DNA of 9,322 nucleotides from Planctomycetaceae bacterium UBA4655. GTDB lineage: Bacteria > Planctomycetota > Planctomycetia > Pirellulales > UBA1268. Position 1 is the first letter of the stretch, and the number at the start of each line of letters is the position of its first letter. The DNA is taken from NCBI GenBank assembly GCA_002405515.1, contig DHLZ01000193.1:7474-16795 (forward strand). Reading direction: 5' to 3'. A program made the translations under genes and the position numbers. This document shows, one piece after another, positions 7,639 to 9,322 of the stretch. The notes under the pieces were generated by a model. It was not told where the DNA came from. It made no database searches and saw only the letters and a list, made by a program, of their open reading frames with translations.

Positions 7639-8294
7639 GGCCGATCTCCGAGGATCGCGGTGGCGAGTTCCGCAGCCGCGCGGGCTGCGGCCTCGATCTG
7701 CCACCGCGAGGTGTCGCGGTCGCCGGCCGTATTGGAGATGCCGCGGACGATGTCGAGCGGCACGCCGGCGAGCCGGCAGGCCGCGGCCACGGCGAAGCCC
7801 TCCATGTCTTCGGCGACCGCGTCGGGCCAGAGCGCGCGCCGCGACCGCACGTCAGCGTCGCCGGCGGAGGCCGCGCAGCCGGAGAGCAGGAGGCCGGCCC
7901 GGGACACCGCGGGCAGCGGGCCGCTCGCGCAGGGAAGTTCATCGCCGATCGCCGCGGTCGCACCGGCCGCATCGCCCGGCCACTGCATCCATCCCATCGT
8001 GGCTGCCGACAGGAACGCATCGCCGCTGCCCGCGCCGATGCCGTGGCAGGCGACCCGCTCGAAACAGTACGCCCGGCCAATCGCGAGCCGTTCGCCGTAC
8101 CGCCCGGCGATGCCGACGAGCAGCACGCGATCCGGCCGCCGTTCGGCCAGCAGCCCCGCCGCGCGGGCCGCCGCCACGACGGGGCCGAATCCGCAGAGTT
8201 CAACGCGGACGGCCGGGCCGCAAGCGGCCGCCATCACCGGCGCGATGAAGCCGCGCTCCAACTCCGTGGGCACGAAAACGAGTGGCGATTGCAT
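7635..8294 (-). CDS. mqnB: Futalosine hydrolase (MqnB)
   Basis: MqnB removes the purine base from futalosine to give dehypoxanthine futalosine, the step feeding the later enzymes of the futalosine menaquinone pathway. The 219-residue protein belongs to the nucleoside phosphorylase/nucleosidase superfamily and has the family length. Visible landmarks: VFVPTELER (6-14), the glycine loop LLVGIAGRYG (58-67), AEDMEGFAVAAAC (161-173, the purine/ribose-binding MEG motif) and IVRGISNTAGDRDTSRW (182-198). The ISN.xGDRD pattern is what separates futalosine hydrolases from MTA/SAH nucleosidases, which have SD at that place. The ATG at 8294 starts right before the first conserved strand; there is no good Shine-Dalgarno, but a small GC hairpin lies just upstream. 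The stop overlaps the start of mqnD by GTGA. mqnA, mqnC and mqnE are not in the window, so the rest of the pathway must be elsewhere. Confidence 0.92.
   Translation of the reverse strand: MQSPLVFVPTELERGFIAPVMAAACGPAVRVELCGFGPVVAAARAAGLLAERRPDRVLLVGIAGRYGERLAIGRAYCFERVACHGIGAGSGDAFLSAATMGWMQWPGDAAGATAAIGDELPCASGPLPAVSRAGLLLSGCAASAGDADVRSRRALWPDAVAEDMEGFAVAAACRLAGVPLDIVRGISNTAGDRDTSRWQIEAAARAAAELATAILGDRP
7646..7649 (-). promoter_or_regulatory. Ribosome binding site supporting the mqnD GTG start
   Basis: GGAG on the minus strand, 7 bases before the GTG at 7638-7636 and within the last codons of mqnB. It supports the GTG start over the upstream ATG at 7704 and suggests coupled translation. Confidence 0.6.
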
Positions 8295-8300
8295 ACCGTG

Positions 8301-8314
8301 GCCCCGGAAGGGGC
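8301..8314 (-). other. Short hairpin just upstream of the mqnB start codon
   Basis: GCCCC (8301-8305) and GGGGC (8310-8314) form a perfect 5-bp stem with a 4-base loop. In the mqnB transcript the stem reads GCCCC-UUCC-GGGGC and ends 6 bases before the AUG, the place where a ribosome binding site would normally lie. It may lower initiation or simply be chance in GC-rich DNA. Confidence 0.35.
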
Positions 8315-8357
8315 AAGGTGTCGACCGGGCATTCGATCACCGCCTCATCATAGGCAT

Positions 8358-8376
8358 CCCGGCGGTCGCCGCCGGG
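8358..8376 (-). terminator. Candidate hairpin terminator after the cytochrome gene
   Basis: A perfect 8-bp GC-only stem, CCCGGCGG at 8358-8365 pairing with CCGCCGGG at 8369-8376 around a 3-base loop, lies 11 bases past the cytochrome stop codon. No T-run follows on the minus strand, so it is not a canonical intrinsic terminator; it could be a U-less terminator or an mRNA 3'-end stabiliser. It separates the cytochrome from mqnB in the 93-base gap. Confidence 0.45.
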
Positions 8377-8387
8377 GGCAGCGGCCT

Positions 8388-9322
8388 CTACGGCGACTGC
8401 GAGACGAATCGGGCCCGCCCGCCGCCGGGCAGCTCGACGAGCTCGCAGCGCAGGAGGGGCTTGGATCGTCGCCCCAAGTCGATGCGAAACGTGATCGAGT
8501 GGAGGCCGGCGGAGAGCGTGCAGGTCGTCCGCTCCGCCGCGGCGACGGGAGCGTCGTCGGCCCAGACCTGCACACCGTCCGACGAGCCGATGTCGAACCC
8601 GATCCTGCCCGGCGTGATCACCTCGATCTGCGTGCGGAGAAACACGATTTCGGGCGGCTTGCCGAACTCGTCGTGCGGGATGTCGCCGGCGACCCGACTG
8701 AAGGCGGCCTTCCAGGCCAGGCCGGCGTTCTCCCTCAGCGTGCGTCCCAGCTCGTGGGCATCGAGCCCGCGGACCGTTGCGGGCGGATCAATGAGCACCT
8801 CCCACCGCCGCGCGACGGGCACATGCGAAACGCTGTACGGTCCGGGTCGGCCGACCTCCGACAGGAAGCGGACCAGATCGACCAGCTCCGCGTCGGTGAG
8901 CGAGCGGTCGAGCCCGTCGGGCATCAGCGACCCGCCGAGCGATTTCTCCTCGATGTCGTCGGCGGCGACGACGATGTCCGCGCCCTTCGGATCGCGGATC
9001 ACCAGCTCCTTCGGCGACTCCCGCTGCACGATGCCGCGGATCACCTTGCCGGAGGTGGTGACGACGTTGGCGGTGTTGTAGCCCTCCCGCACGATCTTGC
9101 TCGGCATCACGATCGATTCGAGCAGGTAATCCCGCTGGGCGCTGGTGCCGATGCCGGACAGATCGGGACCGACGATGCCGCCGGCGCCGCCGATCGCATG
9201 GCAGCTCAGGCAGGCGAGGGCGGACCGACGGAAGACCGCTTCGCCGCGGGTCGGGTCGCCTTCCTTGGAAACCAGGCCGAGCAGCCGCTTCGATTCGGCG
9301 GCATCCAGCACGCGTTGCCGGG
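8388..9322 (-). CDS. Planctomycete c-type cytochrome with C-terminal extension (5' partial)
   Basis: The 3' part of a larger gene: the frame is open to the right edge, and the first in-frame start, a GTG at 9311, lacks a signal peptide, which a c-type cytochrome needs for export. Residues below are numbered from that GTG. The haem domain runs from about 20 to 152: GEAVFRRS, then the CLSCH haem attachment site (34-38), VGPDLSGIG, DYLLESIVMPSKIVREGY, a DxxG/beta segment, and SLMPDGLDRSLTDAELVDLVRFL, where Met130 is the likely second haem ligand. This order is that of the 'putative heme-binding domain, Pirellula/Verrucomicrobium type' (TIGR02603), usually the last domain of large secreted dehydrogenase-like proteins with propeller and HEAT-repeat parts. 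Here about 150 further residues follow, ending with a PA14-like beta segment (SSDGVQVWADDAPV, then LSAGLHSITFRIDL). The likely role is periplasmic electron transfer from an oxidoreductase; the substrate cannot be told because the catalytic part is missing. Confidence 0.9.
   Translation of the reverse strand, partial: RQRVLDAAESKRLLGLVSKEGDPTRGEAVFRRSALACLSCHAIGGAGGIVGPDLSGIGTSAQRDYLLESIVMPSKIVREGYNTANVVTTSGKVIRGIVQRESPKELVIRDPKGADIVVAADDIEEKSLGGSLMPDGLDRSLTDAELVDLVRFLSEVGRPGPYSVSHVPVARRWEVLIDPPATVRGLDAHELGRTLRENAGLAWKAAFSRVAGDIPHDEFGKPPEIVFLRTQIEVITPGRIGFDIGSSDGVQVWADDAPVAAAERTTCTLSAGLHSITFRIDLGRRSKPLLRCELVELPGGGRARFVSQSP

Noticed and set aside
8347..8352. TATGAT on the minus strand as a -10 box for mqnB
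   Set aside because: No -35-like sequence is found 16-18 bases upstream; the position there is part of the GC-only hairpin.
6820..9081. 753-codon open frame on the plus strand opposite mqnD, mqnB and the cytochrome
   Set aside because: It crosses three well-recognised minus-strand genes and the gaps between them, and its translation is Arg/Pro/Ala-rich low-complexity with no family motif. This is the usual shadow in DNA of this GC content.
112..9322. CRISPR arrays, insertion sequences, tRNA or rRNA genes
   Set aside because: No spaced direct repeats, transposase motifs, terminal repeats or RNA gene signatures were seen in the window.

Overview
The window looks like chromosome from a high-GC planctomycete, probably of the Pirellula group. 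Three things point there: a C-terminal haem domain of the Pirellula/Verrucomicrobium type (CxxCH followed by a distal SLMPDGL), a very large membrane anti-sigma-like protein ending in a PQQ-type propeller next to an ECF-like sigma factor, and an NPCBM-type secreted protein. All six genes that can be supported, plus one seventh fragment, lie on the minus strand, so transcription runs from right to left. The long plus-strand reading frames are shadows typical of GC-rich DNA.

From right to left: (i) 8388-9322 is the 3' part of a secreted c-type cytochrome of the planctomycete 'heme-binding domain' type, with an extra beta-rich C-terminal domain. Its 5' end lies outside the window. A GC-rich hairpin follows its stop codon. 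(ii) mqnB (futalosine hydrolase) and mqnD (1,4-dihydroxy-6-naphthoate synthase) overlap by a GTGA junction and carry two steps of the futalosine route to menaquinone. (iii) About 125 bases further on begins a block of closely packed genes: a secreted NPCBM-domain protein, an ECF-like RNA polymerase sigma factor 14 bases later, and a 1358-residue transmembrane protein starting 2 bases after the sigma stop codon (or overlapping it as ATGA). After a 33-base gap comes the start of a small gene whose first 26 codons encode a hydrophobic membrane or signal segment and which runs off the left edge.

The most interesting unit is block (iii). The 1358-residue protein has a short cytoplasmic anti-sigma-like N-terminus, one transmembrane helix, a Pro/Ala linker, two lectin-like beta regions, an alpha-helical TPR-like middle and a C-terminal domain with seven DxATGxxxW-like propeller repeats. 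With the sigma factor and the NPCBM protein it reads as a candidate envelope-sensing regulatory module in which a giant extracytoplasmic sensor is fused to the anti-sigma factor. The domain layout is read from sequence. The regulatory link is inference from gene order and translational coupling.
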